Assembly (NCBI GenBank): GCA_964652155.1
Contig: CAZZBK010000085.1
Coordinates: 1 to 25,881, forward strand
Length of the DNA: 25,881 bases
Direction of reading: 5' to 3'
Source: CAZZBK01 sp964652155
GTDB lineage: Bacteria; Planctomycetota; Planctomycetia; Pirellulales; PNKZ01
Position 1 is the stretch's first letter. Each line of letters opens with the position of its first letter. Made by a program: the position numbers and the translations under genes. The notes under the pieces were generated by a model. That model saw only the letters and a list, made by a program, of their open reading frames with translations. It had not been told where the DNA came from and searched no databases. Below, piece by piece: positions 17,561 to 24,909 of this stretch.

Positions 17561-17784
17561 CGAAACTTCCGGTGCTTAAGCCACACGAAGTGGTTGCGCG
17601 TTTAGAGACATTGGGCTTTGTTGAAGTCCGTCAGCGTGGCTCGCATAAACAATATCGCCACCCTGACGGTCGAGGAACCACGGTCCCTTTTCACCGCGGG
17701 CAGGATATCTCGCCGGTGTTGTTCAGAAAGATCGCGCGCGACATCGGCCTCTCGGCCGAGGAGTTTGTCGCGGCTATCGGCTAG
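17557..17784 (+). CDS. hicA: HicA-family mRNA interferase toxin
   Basis: 75 aa, typical HicA size, with a double-stranded-RNA-binding-like fold. The catalytic motif GSHKQY has His at residue 30, preceded by LKPHEVVARLETLGFVEVRQ and followed by RHPDGRGTTVPFHRGQDISPVLFRKIARDIGLS, all characteristic of HicA. It would cleave mRNA when unbound. It starts inside the hicB stop codon, so the two are translationally coupled. The reading frame is intact and the key residues are present, so the pair is probably functional. The gene ends 25 bp before the second direct-repeat copy. Confidence 0.94.
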   Translation: MTKLPVLKPHEVVARLETLGFVEVRQRGSHKQYRHPDGRGTTVPFHRGQDISPVLFRKIARDIGLSAEEFVAAIG

Positions 17785-17809
17785 TTGGTCAGGTTACAGT
17801 CAGATGCTC

Positions 17810-17842
17810 GCCGGGCAATTGACGCAAAGGGCCGTGTGAACA
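17810..17842 (+). repeat. 33-bp direct repeat, copy 2 (downstream of hicA)
   Basis: Nearly identical to 17210-17242 (one mismatch). In this copy the frame still reads AGQLTQRAV followed by TGA, but no amidohydrolase coding precedes it. Sequence on both sides diverges from copy 1 immediately. It marks the right border of the 600-bp unit with hicBA. I found no integrase or transposase in the unit. Confidence 0.92.
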
Positions 17843-17871
17843 TTGCCACATCGGTTACTTCATGGGATAAT
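17843..17871 (+). promoter_or_regulatory. Sigma70-like promoter upstream of second HicB gene
   Basis: TTGCCA (17843-17848) and GATAAT (17866-17871) each match the consensus in five of six positions and are separated by exactly 17 nt. They start at the right end of direct-repeat copy 2 and lie about 65 bp before the ATG at 17936. This is the best promoter-like sequence I saw in the window. Such boxes are rare by chance in this GC-rich DNA, but the local patch is AT-richer, so caution is needed. Confidence 0.45.
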
Positions 17872-17935
17872 TCAAAATCCGATCAAGGCGTCATCTCAGA
17901 TGCCATAGTGGAACTGCATCAACTGAAGGTGCCTC

Positions 17936-18123
17936 ATGACAAGACGATTGACGGCGATCATCCAGGCCGAGGGGGACGGTTTTGTATCGTTTTGCCCTGA
18001 GCTTGATATCGCCAGCCAAGGGGACACGGTTGAGCAGGCGCGCGACCATTTGCGCGAGGCACTGGAGTTGTTCTTTGAAAGCGCTTCAATCACCGAAGTG
18101 AAGCAACGTCTGAGTGGCGACGT
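17936..18123 (+). CDS. Second HicB-like protein, truncated by assembly gap
   Basis: At least 62 residues before the run of N: MTRRLTAIIQAEGDGFVSFC, then PELDIASQGDTVEQARDHLREALELFFE and an ASITEVKQRLSGD end. This is the HicB partial RNase-H fold of the subfamily with the CPELDIASQG pattern, clearly a different subfamily from the HicB at 17345. An AAGGTG ribosome-binding site (17926-17931) precedes the ATG. In many genomes such genes are followed directly by hicA, so a second toxin gene may lie in the gap. The 3' end is missing because of the assembly, not necessarily because of mutation. Confidence 0.82.
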
Positions 18124-18223
18124 NNNNNNNNNNNNNNNNNNNNNNNNNNNNNNNNNNNNNNNNNNNNNNNNNNNNNNNNNNNNNNNNNNNNNNNNNNNNN
18201 NNNNNNNNNNNNNNNNNNNNNNN
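18124..18223. other. Assembly gap of 100 N
   Basis: Exactly 100 N, the usual placeholder for a scaffold gap of unknown length. It truncates the HicB-like gene on the left and the C-terminus of the phosphatase-superfamily gene on the right. Any translation running across it is an artefact. Missing sequence may include a second hicA and further repeat copies, which would explain why assembly failed here. Confidence 0.97.
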
Positions 18224-19324
18224 CGGTGCCGCGGCTTTGGGGACGGCGCGGCGAAAGTCCTCGCCCAGGGCTTGCGCGATCGTCGCGGCCAACTGCGATT
18301 GGGTCGTCTCGATCCGCTCACGCACGCCGAGCGCGGGCACGTCGGGCCCGAGCGCCACGAGCCATATGTGCTCGGCGTCGTCGATCTTCTCGCCGTGATG
18401 GATCCAGTCGTGGCGCGTCGCGCCCCGGCCATGATCGGTCGTCACCAGCAGCAACGTCTGCTCGCGATACTCGCTCAGGCTTTGCAACGTGTGCCAGAGT
18501 TGCGATAGATAGCGATCGGCGTTGCGGGCCGCGTCGAGGTAGAGATCGTAGCGCTTGCCGTGGGCCCACTCGTCGGTCTCCCCCAGGCCAATGTACAGCA
18601 CGCGCGGTCGATGCCGGGCGATGTGTTCGTTGGCCGCCTCGAACGTGACCAGGTCGAACGCATTGTCGGGCCAATAACGAGGCAGGGCGGCCATCCGCGC
18701 ATTGGCCTCGCGTTGTCGCGCGGTCAGCTCGCCATCGACGATCGGCGTCCAACCGGCGTGAACCTTGAGACCGTTCTGGGCCGAGCGGAAGATGAACGGA
18801 AACACGCCCCAGGTGCAAAAGGCGGCGACGCGCTGCTCGTGGCCAGGGCGTCCGTTGAGGAACTCGAGCACCGAGAGATTCGCGTTATGTACCTTGTTGT
18901 TCGAACGGATGTTGGGGTCGACCACGCCGCAGAATAGCTCGCTATAGCCGGGGTACGAAAATTTCAACCCGTTGGTGAGCGTCATCGGGGCCGCGCGGCT
19001 GCGGTCTCCCAATATCTGTCCCTGTCGAGCAATCGTGTTCCAGACGAAGGGGAGGAGCGTCGCGCGACGCTCCTCGGCGGTGTCACGCCAGTAGTCTTTG
19101 CGTACGCGGTCCGGCTCGCGGACGCCGCCAAAGTCACGGTCGATGAGCGACTCGTCGGCCCCGGCGAAAAGTTCCTGATAGCGAAATCCATCAAGCGTGA
19201 CAACGATCACGTTGCGCGTTTTAAGCGGCGACTGGGCGAATGAATCGGCCACGACCACGCACAACAGCAGCATGACGAACACACAACGACTCATGCGGCG
19301 GATGATCTGCATGCTCTTGGCCAT
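18224..19324 (-). CDS. Secreted alkaline-phosphatase-superfamily hydrolase, C-terminus lost in gap
   Basis: 367 codons are visible from ATG 19324, which sits 7 nt after the upstream stop; ATGs at 19312 and 19294 are alternatives. A signal peptide (RCVFVMLLLCVVVADSFAQ, 13-31) indicates export. Two-metal-site residues of the alkaline phosphatase/phosphodiesterase superfamily are visible: D45 in VTLDGFRYQE, a Ser/Thr nucleophile candidate in the SYPGYSELFCG region (123-133), D251 and H255 in GETDEWAH, D297/H298 in TTDHGRG, and a His in WIHHGEK (309-310). Thus most of the active site is present, and the missing part is the extreme C-terminus. The likely substrate is a phosphate mono- or diester. 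It is the last gene of a three-gene - strand operon. Confidence 0.87.
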
Positions 19325-19331
19325 CGGTGGG

Positions 19332-20453
19332 TTACTTGGGGATCGGGTTCTCGCGGACGATTTCCCAGTCGATCTCGACACCCAAGCCGGGCGCGTTGGG
19401 CGTGGTGACGAAGGGCCCTTCGATACGGAGGGGATTTTTCACAACCGAGAACTCATGATAGATCGGCCCCAGCGCGTCGCCCGGATAACGCTCGACCTGC
19501 ATGTTCTGGCAACCGACGATTAGGTGCGCCATCGCGGCCGTGCCGACGTCGAGTTCTAAGTTCGAGCCGATCGTGCAGGCCACGCCCTGTTGGCCGGCCC
19601 ATTCGACCATCTGCCGCGCCCGGCCAATGCCCCCTTGCTTGCCAGGGTACACGTTGATTACGTCGCAACCCTGATTGCGCACGAGTTCCTGGGCATGAAT
19701 CATGTCGAAGCACATGTCGTCGGCCATCATCGTGCAGCCGGTCTCGCGCCGCACACGGGCGATGGCTTCGTAATCGCCATCGGGGGTGGGCTGCTCGACG
19801 AGCGCGAGCCGACAATCGCTCAGGGCGCGGATTTTGCGGATGGCCGTCTCGGCCGACCAACCGCAGTTGGCGTCGATGTCGATGGCCAAGTCAGGGCCAA
19901 TCACCTCGCGCACGGCGCGAACGCGCTGTAGGTCGTCATTGGCCTCGCCGCCGACTTTGATTTTGATTGTGGTGAAGCCGGCCGCGACACGCTCGGCCGC
20001 CACGCGCCGCGCCTTGTCCAGGTCATACGCGCCCATCGAGAATCGACAGCGGAAGGTCCGGTCGCGGCGCGGGCCGCCGAGTAGTTCGTAGACCGGTTTG
20101 CCTTGCTGCTTGCCGAGCGCGTCCCAGGCCGCCATCTCGACCGCCGCTTTTGCGAACCAATTGTGTTTGCACACGGCGTCCATGCGGGCAGCCAACTCGT
20201 CGACCCCGTTGAGCTCAAGCCCGACGAGCATCGGGGCAAAGTAGCGATCGACCACGGCCTGGCAACCCCAGGCGGTCTCGCCACTCCAGCGCGGCATGAC
20301 CGTCGCCTCGCCCACGCCCTCAATGCCCTCGTCGGTGCCGATGCGCACCAGCACATAATCGCTCACCACGTGCTGGCCCAGGGACGAGATCATCCGCCGT
20401 TCGGGCTTGAGAGGGACGCGGACGCCGTAAGTTTCGAGATGGGTGATGAGCAT
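19332..20453 (-). CDS. Mandelate racemase/muconate lactonizing enzyme family protein
   Basis: 373-aa enolase-superfamily enzyme, full length. The KxK motif is TIKIKVGG (K164, K166); metal ligands are D194 in DIDANCGWS, E220 in LVEQPTP and D245 in MMADDMC; the opposite base is K272 in YPGKQGGIG. This places it in the muconate-lactonizing-enzyme subgroup (cycloisomerase, dipeptide epimerase, N-succinylamino-acid racemase and similar), acting by proton abstraction next to a carboxylate. The exact substrate cannot be read. It is cytoplasmic. It follows the dimethylformamidase-like gene after a 90-nt spacer carrying the hairpin and four heptamer repeats, and precedes the phosphatase-superfamily gene by 7 nt. 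Confidence 0.93.
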   Translation of the reverse strand: MLITHLETYGVRVPLKPERRMISSLGQHVVSDYVLVRIGTDEGIEGVGEATVMPRWSGETAWGCQAVVDRYFAPMLVGLELNGVDELAARMDAVCKHNWFAKAAVEMAAWDALGKQQGKPVYELLGGPRRDRTFRCRFSMGAYDLDKARRVAAERVAAGFTTIKIKVGGEANDDLQRVRAVREVIGPDLAIDIDANCGWSAETAIRKIRALSDCRLALVEQPTPDGDYEAIARVRRETGCTMMADDMCFDMIHAQELVRNQGCDVINVYPGKQGGIGRARQMVEWAGQQGVACTIGSNLELDVGTAAMAHLIVGCQNMQVERYPGDALGPIYHEFSVVKNPLRIEGPFVTTPNAPGLGVEIDWEIVRENPIPK

Positions 20454-20460
20454 GGTGGGA

Positions 20461-20488
20461 GGAAATGCTGAGTGCTGAGTGCTGAATG
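20461..20488 (-). repeat. Four 7-bp direct repeats upstream of enolase-superfamily gene
   Basis: Read on the - strand: CATTCAG, CACTCAG, CACTCAG, CATTTCC, then TCCCACC and the ATG. This matches the array at 195-222 in unit length, copy number, last unit and position before the start codon. The similarity with the second location makes chance simple-sequence expansion unlikely. Confidence 0.8.
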
Positions 20489-20507
20489 TAAAAGCCAGTT
20501 AGCCGCG

Positions 20508-20525
20508 ACGCGCAGCGGAGCGCGT
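20508..20525 (-). repeat. GC-rich hairpin in spacer before enolase-superfamily gene
   Basis: ACGCGC and GCGCGT form a perfect 6-bp stem around AGCGGA, 18 nt after the stop of the dimethylformamidase-like gene in transcription order. The adjoining GCGCGTCGCGGCTA (on the - strand, 20501-20514) matches the spacer at 155-169. A TTTT run follows (20489-20493, - strand), so weak termination or attenuation is possible. Confidence 0.45.
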
Positions 20526-20543
20526 ACCCGTCGCCCCTTGCAC

Positions 20544-22133
20544 CTACTTGGCGAGCAGCTTGTTGATCACGTTCTTGGTCAGGCCCGAGATACTGTCGTC
20601 GACGATGATCGAGCTCACGTAGCTGATCGAGCCGGCCGAGAACACGGCTCCGCCGCTGGGCGTGTCGAAGTAAATCATCTGTGCCCCGCCGTTGTCGCGG
20701 TTCGTGCCTTGGGCAATCAGTTGCAGATTCTTGGGCGAGTGGGGCGTGGCCTTGTCGGTCTCGTGCCCCGACGCGCCGCCGGGACAACGCATGTGCAGGC
20801 TCTTGAGCCCGAACAGCTCCCCCGCCTTGAGCCCGAGACCCGCGAGCGCCCAGTGTTGCGCGTCGACCACGCGATAGGGCGCGCCGGTCATCGCCCCAGG
20901 ATCGCTATACACCACGCCGAGCAGATTGGCCTCGCTCTCGAGTGAATCGTGCATCCGGCTGTCGAGCTTTTTTTGGTGTTGGAGGCGTTTATCGCCATTG
21001 CGGACGATGATCGACGTGGGGGTGTTGAACTCGACCTCGCAATTGAGACCGTTGCCGCCGAGGTACATGAGCTTGCCGCCGCGCCCAAACACCCAGTCCT
21101 TGAGCGCCAGGTACATTTTACGCGACCAGTACTCGGGGTGCGTGTGAATGATGAGCAGTTGATAGTCGTCGAGCCGGAGCGTGTCGTCGTGCAGTTGCGT
21201 CTCGGCATACAGATCGAAGGGGATTCCCTCGCGCTCGAGCCAGCCGTACAGCCGCCACTCGGCCGCCGCCAGGTGACACGCCTGCCGCCCTTCGATCGGG
21301 TGCGTGATCTGCTCGTGCTCGTCGATATGGTTGAACGGCTCGGGCCGATCGAACGACAGCGGCGCGTAATCCTGTCGATCGTAAAAAACGTGGTCGGGGT
21401 CGGTGTAGCGGTACAGGTCTTGTCGCGCATTCACCGTGGGGGTCGGCGGGAACTCGGTGGCGTGGATGTAATTGCTCCGGCCGCCGAAGCTGTTGTAGCA
21501 GTTCCAATTGATATTCGAGGCCAACACGGCAATTTTGGCTTGCGGCTGCCGCGGGGCGACAATCCAGGGGAAGGAGAAAAACTCGCCCCCCTTGGTCCGC
21601 GCGTGAAAGTAATACAGCCCGCTCCGCTCGGGGGCCGTCTCGAACTGGCGATGCACGGGAATGTTGTTGTAGCCCACCTTGTTCCACTCGACGCCCGTCT
21701 GCGTGTAGTCGCCGTCGGGCGTGATTTGCATCGTGGCGCGCGGCCCGTGCTCGTCGAACCAGCCGACCGTGCGAATCAGTTCCTTCGTCGCGCCGTAGCG
21801 CCACAACTCGAGCTTGTAGGCCTCGACGCTGTTGACGCGGAACTCGGCCTGTTCGCCGCCGCGGACGCATTTGGGCCACGCATAGCCGTACAGGCGGTCG
21901 GTCAGCAGGCGAAATTGATACGGCTTCGCGGGGTCGACCGTCAGCTCGACGCTCTTCGAGCCGTAGCCTTGCTTGGCAAGCGTGACGCGCCACACACCCG
22001 GCTCGATCGGTGCATACACCGAGCCGGTGGCCCGCGAGCGCACGGCGACACTCTGCCCAGCTCGCTGGAACTCGAGGCTCACGTCGCTCAGCGCCACGTA
22101 CCGTTCATCGCTGACGTAACCGACCAGAATCAT
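20544..22133 (-). CDS. N,N-dimethylformamidase large-subunit-like protein
   Basis: 529 aa from ATG 22133 (MILVGYVSDERYVAL); a frame 51 codons longer begins with unlikely low-similarity sequence. The N-terminal 75 residues resemble a carboxypeptidase-regulatory-like beta-sandwich (GSVYAPIEPGVWRVTLAKQGY). From about 75 on the sequence is of the N,N-dimethylformamidase beta-subunit-like family, with the segment NINWNCYNSFGGRSNYIHA (208-226), the strand YQLLIIHTHPEYWSRKMY and the GGKLMYLGGNGLN block. Known members hydrolyse N,N-dimethylformamide with a small partner subunit; no such partner is seen here, so an amide substrate is only a guess. No signal peptide is seen. First gene of the three-gene - strand operon, divergent from ald. 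Confidence 0.85.
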   Translation of the reverse strand: MILVGYVSDERYVALSDVSLEFQRAGQSVAVRSRATGSVYAPIEPGVWRVTLAKQGYGSKSVELTVDPAKPYQFRLLTDRLYGYAWPKCVRGGEQAEFRVNSVEAYKLELWRYGATKELIRTVGWFDEHGPRATMQITPDGDYTQTGVEWNKVGYNNIPVHRQFETAPERSGLYYFHARTKGGEFFSFPWIVAPRQPQAKIAVLASNINWNCYNSFGGRSNYIHATEFPPTPTVNARQDLYRYTDPDHVFYDRQDYAPLSFDRPEPFNHIDEHEQITHPIEGRQACHLAAAEWRLYGWLEREGIPFDLYAETQLHDDTLRLDDYQLLIIHTHPEYWSRKMYLALKDWVFGRGGKLMYLGGNGLNCEVEFNTPTSIIVRNGDKRLQHQKKLDSRMHDSLESEANLLGVVYSDPGAMTGAPYRVVDAQHWALAGLGLKAGELFGLKSLHMRCPGGASGHETDKATPHSPKNLQLIAQGTNRDNGGAQMIYFDTPSGGAVFSAGSISYVSSIIVDDSISGLTKNVINKLLAK

Positions 22134-22386
22134 CGCGTAACTCTCCACAACGGACCTAGTCTGCGGTTGCTCGACGCGCTTCGCCCATCCCATCGCGCGT
22201 TCCTGGCCCCTAGTATTGAGCAAGTCGCGGCCGGTTGCAATTGCGCGGTGGAAAGAGCGTGCAATGAGTGCCTGATGACTCGTCACAACCTGTCGGACGG
22301 AACATGCGATAGCGCCCCGAACCGCATAACTCGCCTTGCCGAGTCGGGTCGCTTGCTCGATGATGCTGGCGTCATCACGCAGCCAC

Positions 22387-22393
22387 GGAGGAG
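22387..22393 (+). promoter_or_regulatory. Strong Shine-Dalgarno of ald
   Basis: GGAGGAG lies 6 nt before the ATG at 22400. It is the only near-perfect ribosome-binding site in the window and fixes the ald start. The 266-bp divergent spacer to the left (22134-22399) contains no gene I can support. Confidence 0.85.
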
Positions 22394-22399
22394 ACAGCC

Positions 22400-23509
22400 A
22401 TGATCGTCGGCGTACCGAAGGAAATTAAACGAGACGAGTACCGCGTGGCCATGTTGCCCGTCGGGGTCGAGGAACTCGTGCGCGCCGGGCAGCGGGTGAT
22501 CATCGAGCGCGGGGCGGGCTTGGGGTCGGGCATCGCCGACGAACAGTACGAACAACACGGCGCGCAACTGGTCAGCACGAGCGACGAGGTCTTTCAGGCG
22601 GCCGATTTGATCGTCAAGGTTAAAGAGCCGCTCGCCGTCGAGTGGCCCCGGCTGCGAAAAGGGCAAACCGTCTTCACCTACTTCCACTTCGCCGCCGATC
22701 GGCAACTCACCGAGGCGATCATCCAAAGCGGTGTCACGGCCGTCGCCTACGAAACGCTGCGTGACGAGCGCGGGCAGCTCCCGTTGCTCACGCCGATGAG
22801 CGAGGTCGCCGGTCGCATGAGCATTCAGGAGGGCGCCAAGTACCTCGAACGACCGCAGATGGGGCGCGGCATATTACTGGGCGGAGTCCCCGGCGTCGCG
22901 CCCGCCAACATCGTCGTGCTCGGCGCGGGGGTCGTGGGAGCGAATGCCGCCAAGGTCGCGGCCGGGTTCGGAGCCAACATCGCGCTGCTGGACGTAAACA
23001 TGGACCGGCTCCGCTACCTCGACGACGTCACACAGCCCAACGTCGACTGCCTGTTCAGCGATCGACACACCATTCGCGAGCTGCTCCGCCGCGCCGACTT
23101 GGTGATCGGCGCGGTGCTCATCCCCGGCGCGAAAGCGCCTCGGCTGATCGAGCGTGAGGACCTCAAGTTGATGCCCAACGGCAGCGTGATCATCGATGTG
23201 GCCATCGATCAAGGGGGCTGCATCGAGACCAGTCGACCCACGACCCATAGCAACCCCACGTACATCGAAGAGGGGGTGGTCCATTATTGCGTTACGAACA
23301 TGCCCGGGGCGGTGGGCCGCACCAGCACGTATGCCTTGTGCAACGTGACTCTCGGCTGGGTGTTGAAGATCGCCAAGAGCGGAATCGTCGCGGCGGCCCA
23401 AGCCAGCAAGCCCCTGGCTCGCGCGATCAACATCCATGAGGGGCGGGTGACCCATCAGGCCGTGGCCAGCACATTTGGCCTTGCTTTTGACGCGCGGTTT
23501 GACGTGTGA
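22400..23509 (+). CDS. ald: Alanine dehydrogenase
   Basis: 369-aa NAD-dependent L-alanine dehydrogenase, full family length: reversible deamination of L-alanine to pyruvate and ammonium. Active-site residues known from the family are in place: R15 (EYRVAMLP), K75 (IVKVKEP), H96 (TYFHFAAD) and D270 (DVAIDQGG). The NAD-binding GAGVVG is at 175-180, with the acidic ribose-binding D198 in LLDVN. C-terminal CVTNMPGAVGRTSTYALCN is also characteristic. It is cytoplasmic and usually hexameric. It has a strong ribosome-binding site and its own divergent promoter region; Rieske and GNAT genes follow on the same strand. An 8-bp inverted repeat overlaps its stop codon. The assignment is firm. Confidence 0.97.
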   Translation: MIVGVPKEIKRDEYRVAMLPVGVEELVRAGQRVIIERGAGLGSGIADEQYEQHGAQLVSTSDEVFQAADLIVKVKEPLAVEWPRLRKGQTVFTYFHFAADRQLTEAIIQSGVTAVAYETLRDERGQLPLLTPMSEVAGRMSIQEGAKYLERPQMGRGILLGGVPGVAPANIVVLGAGVVGANAAKVAAGFGANIALLDVNMDRLRYLDDVTQPNVDCLFSDRHTIRELLRRADLVIGAVLIPGAKAPRLIEREDLKLMPNGSVIIDVAIDQGGCIETSRPTTHSNPTYIEEGVVHYCVTNMPGAVGRTSTYALCNVTLGWVLKIAKSGIVAAAQASKPLARAINIHEGRVTHQAVASTFGLAFDARFDV

Positions 23510-23551
23510 GTTGAGCCGTTCTGCCCCAATCAGGGTTTGAACTCTCACACG
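23503..23551 (+). terminator. Inverted repeat at ald stop, possible terminator
   Basis: CGTGTGAG (23503-23510) and CTCACACG (23544-23551) are perfect inverted repeats separated by 33 nt; the left arm contains the ald stop codon. The long loop and lack of a T-run make intrinsic termination doubtful; it could also be a protein-binding site. Confidence 0.25.
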
Positions 23552-23607
23552 GCCTTGGCGTAGGATACGTCATGGCAACCTTTTGGTGCGAGCAGGTGTG
23601 AGACGAC

Positions 23608-23928
23608 ATGGCGAGTGAATGGATCGAAGTGGCCCGCGTCGACGAGTGTCCCAGCGGCAGTTCGTGCGAGCGCGTGGCGGGTGACCGCATCGTGGCGCTG
23701 TTCAACGTCGACGGCGTGTTTCACGCGCTCGACGGCGTCTGCCCGCATCAAGGGGGCCCGCTCGGCAAAGGTTGCCTGAGCGGGTCGATCGTCACCTGCC
23801 CTTGGCACGGTTGGCAGTTCGATGTCCGCACCGGTCAGCATCAGCTCTCGGCCTCGTTTCGGCAGCCGCGCATGAATGTCAAGGTCGAGAACGATCGCGT
23901 GTGGGTCGAGACGCCGCCGGGTTCCTAA
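23608..23928 (+). CDS. Rieske [2Fe-2S] ferredoxin-like protein
   Basis: 106-aa small Rieske protein. The cluster ligands are complete: C45-P-H47 in GVCPHQGGPLGKG and C64-x-x-H67 in TCPWHGWQFD. This size and sequence match the NirD-like/ferredoxin subunits of aromatic-ring or nitrite-type oxygenase systems, or stand-alone electron carriers. No oxygenase or reductase partner is found nearby, so the electron-transfer partner is unknown. It is cytoplasmic, without a signal peptide. It starts 98 bp after ald and ends 24 bp before the GNAT gene, so co-transcription with the latter is likely. Confidence 0.93.
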   Translation: MASEWIEVARVDECPSGSSCERVAGDRIVALFNVDGVFHALDGVCPHQGGPLGKGCLSGSIVTCPWHGWQFDVRTGQHQLSASFRQPRMNVKVENDRVWVETPPGS

Positions 23929-23952
23929 TACATCGCAAGGGCCGTCAACGCC

Positions 23953-24909
23953 GTGATCGAGTATCGTCCGTTTCGCAACACCGACCCGCCCGACTTGGTC
24001 GACATCTGGCGCTCGCAACCCCGCGAGCGCGGGTTGACTCAGCCGATGTCGGTCGAGCTGTTCGAGCAGTCGATCCTGGCCAAACCGTATTTCGACCGTG
24101 CGGGACTGATCGTCGCCGCCGATGGTGACATGCTCGTCGGCTTTGCCCACGCCGGCTTTGGTGCCCGCGACGACGAGCAAGGTCTGTCGAACGTCTGGGG
24201 GACGACGTACCTTGTGATGGTGCGGGCCAACTATCAGCGGCAGGGCATCGGCAGCCGGCTGCTCGCCGAGAGCGAAGCGTATTTGAAGTCGCGCGGGGCA
24301 CAGGTGCTCTACGCCGGCGGCATCCGTCCGCTCAACGCCTTCTATCTGGGACTCTACGGCGGCAGCGAAATGCCCGGCGTGCTCGACTCGACCCCCGAGG
24401 CACAGCAGTTATTCAAATCGCATGGCTACCGCGAGATCGACCGCACGCACGTGCTCAACCTGGAACTGTCGCGCTTTCGCCCCGTGGTCGACCGCACGCA
24501 GATGCAAATCCGCCGCTCGACTCAGCTTGTCGAGACACACGACCCACGCACCAACACCTGGTGGGAGGCCTGCACGTTCGGAGGCTTCGAGCGCACGCGG
24601 TTCGAGCTGACCGCGAAAGACGATGGCCGCAAGCTCTCGACCGTCACGTTCTGGACGATGCAGTCACTGTCGGCCAACTGGGGCGTGCAGGCCGCGGGGC
24701 TCATCGAACTCGCGACGATCGAGACCGAACAACGACACGGCTTCGCGACCTTTTTGTTGGGCGAGGCGCTCAAACGGCAACAAAGCCAAGGGGTCTCGCT
24801 GATCGAAGCTCAGACGATGGCCCACAACACGGCGGCGCTTAACTTATACCGGAAGCTCGGCTTTCACGAAGTCGACCAAGGGGTGGTCTTCCGCAAGCAG
24901 TCCGACTGA
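23953..24909 (+). CDS. Tandem GNAT-domain acetyltransferase
   Basis: 318 aa with a GTG start at 23953; AAGGG at 23937-23941 is a loose ribosome-binding site. Two GNAT folds are visible. The N-terminal copy (about 1-170) has the acetyl-CoA loop VRANYQRQGIGSRLL (90-104) and ends in a KSHGYREID strand. The C-terminal copy (about 185-318) has TIETEQRHGFATFLLGEAL (255-273) and the ALNLYRKLGFHEVDQGVVFRK ending. The first has the standard Q/R-x-x-G-x-G loop; the second has RHGFA, still compatible with CoA binding. Two-domain architecture recalls mycothiol synthase and related enzymes, but the substrate cannot be told. Convergent with the next gene. Confidence 0.9.
   Translation: MIEYRPFRNTDPPDLVDIWRSQPRERGLTQPMSVELFEQSILAKPYFDRAGLIVAADGDMLVGFAHAGFGARDDEQGLSNVWGTTYLVMVRANYQRQGIGSRLLAESEAYLKSRGAQVLYAGGIRPLNAFYLGLYGGSEMPGVLDSTPEAQQLFKSHGYREIDRTHVLNLELSRFRPVVDRTQMQIRRSTQLVETHDPRTNTWWEACTFGGFERTRFELTAKDDGRKLSTVTFWTMQSLSANWGVQAAGLIELATIETEQRHGFATFLLGEALKRQQSQGVSLIEAQTMAHNTAALNLYRKLGFHEVDQGVVFRKQSD

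Noticed and set aside
17785..18000. Short + strand frame right after hicA
   Set aside because: It crosses the direct repeat and the promoter-like boxes, overlaps the HicB-like start in another frame and shows no family pattern.
17936..18508. Fusion of the HicB-like protein with sequence right of the gap
   Set aside because: The joined frame passes through 100 N, and the right part is antisense to the phosphatase-superfamily gene; an assembly artefact.
22330..22345. Small hairpin ACTCG/CGAGT upstream of ald
   Set aside because: The 5-bp stem with mismatched neighbours is too weak to support a riboswitch or attenuator.
22336..22364. TTGCCG-17 nt-GATGAT as ald promoter
   Set aside because: Both boxes match the consensus at only four of six positions, which is expected by chance in a spacer of this size.
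20949..22403. 484-codon + strand frame opposite the dimethylformamidase-like gene
   Set aside because: The - strand frame has a recognisable family and sensible composition, while this one is a mirror frame that also overlaps the ald start.
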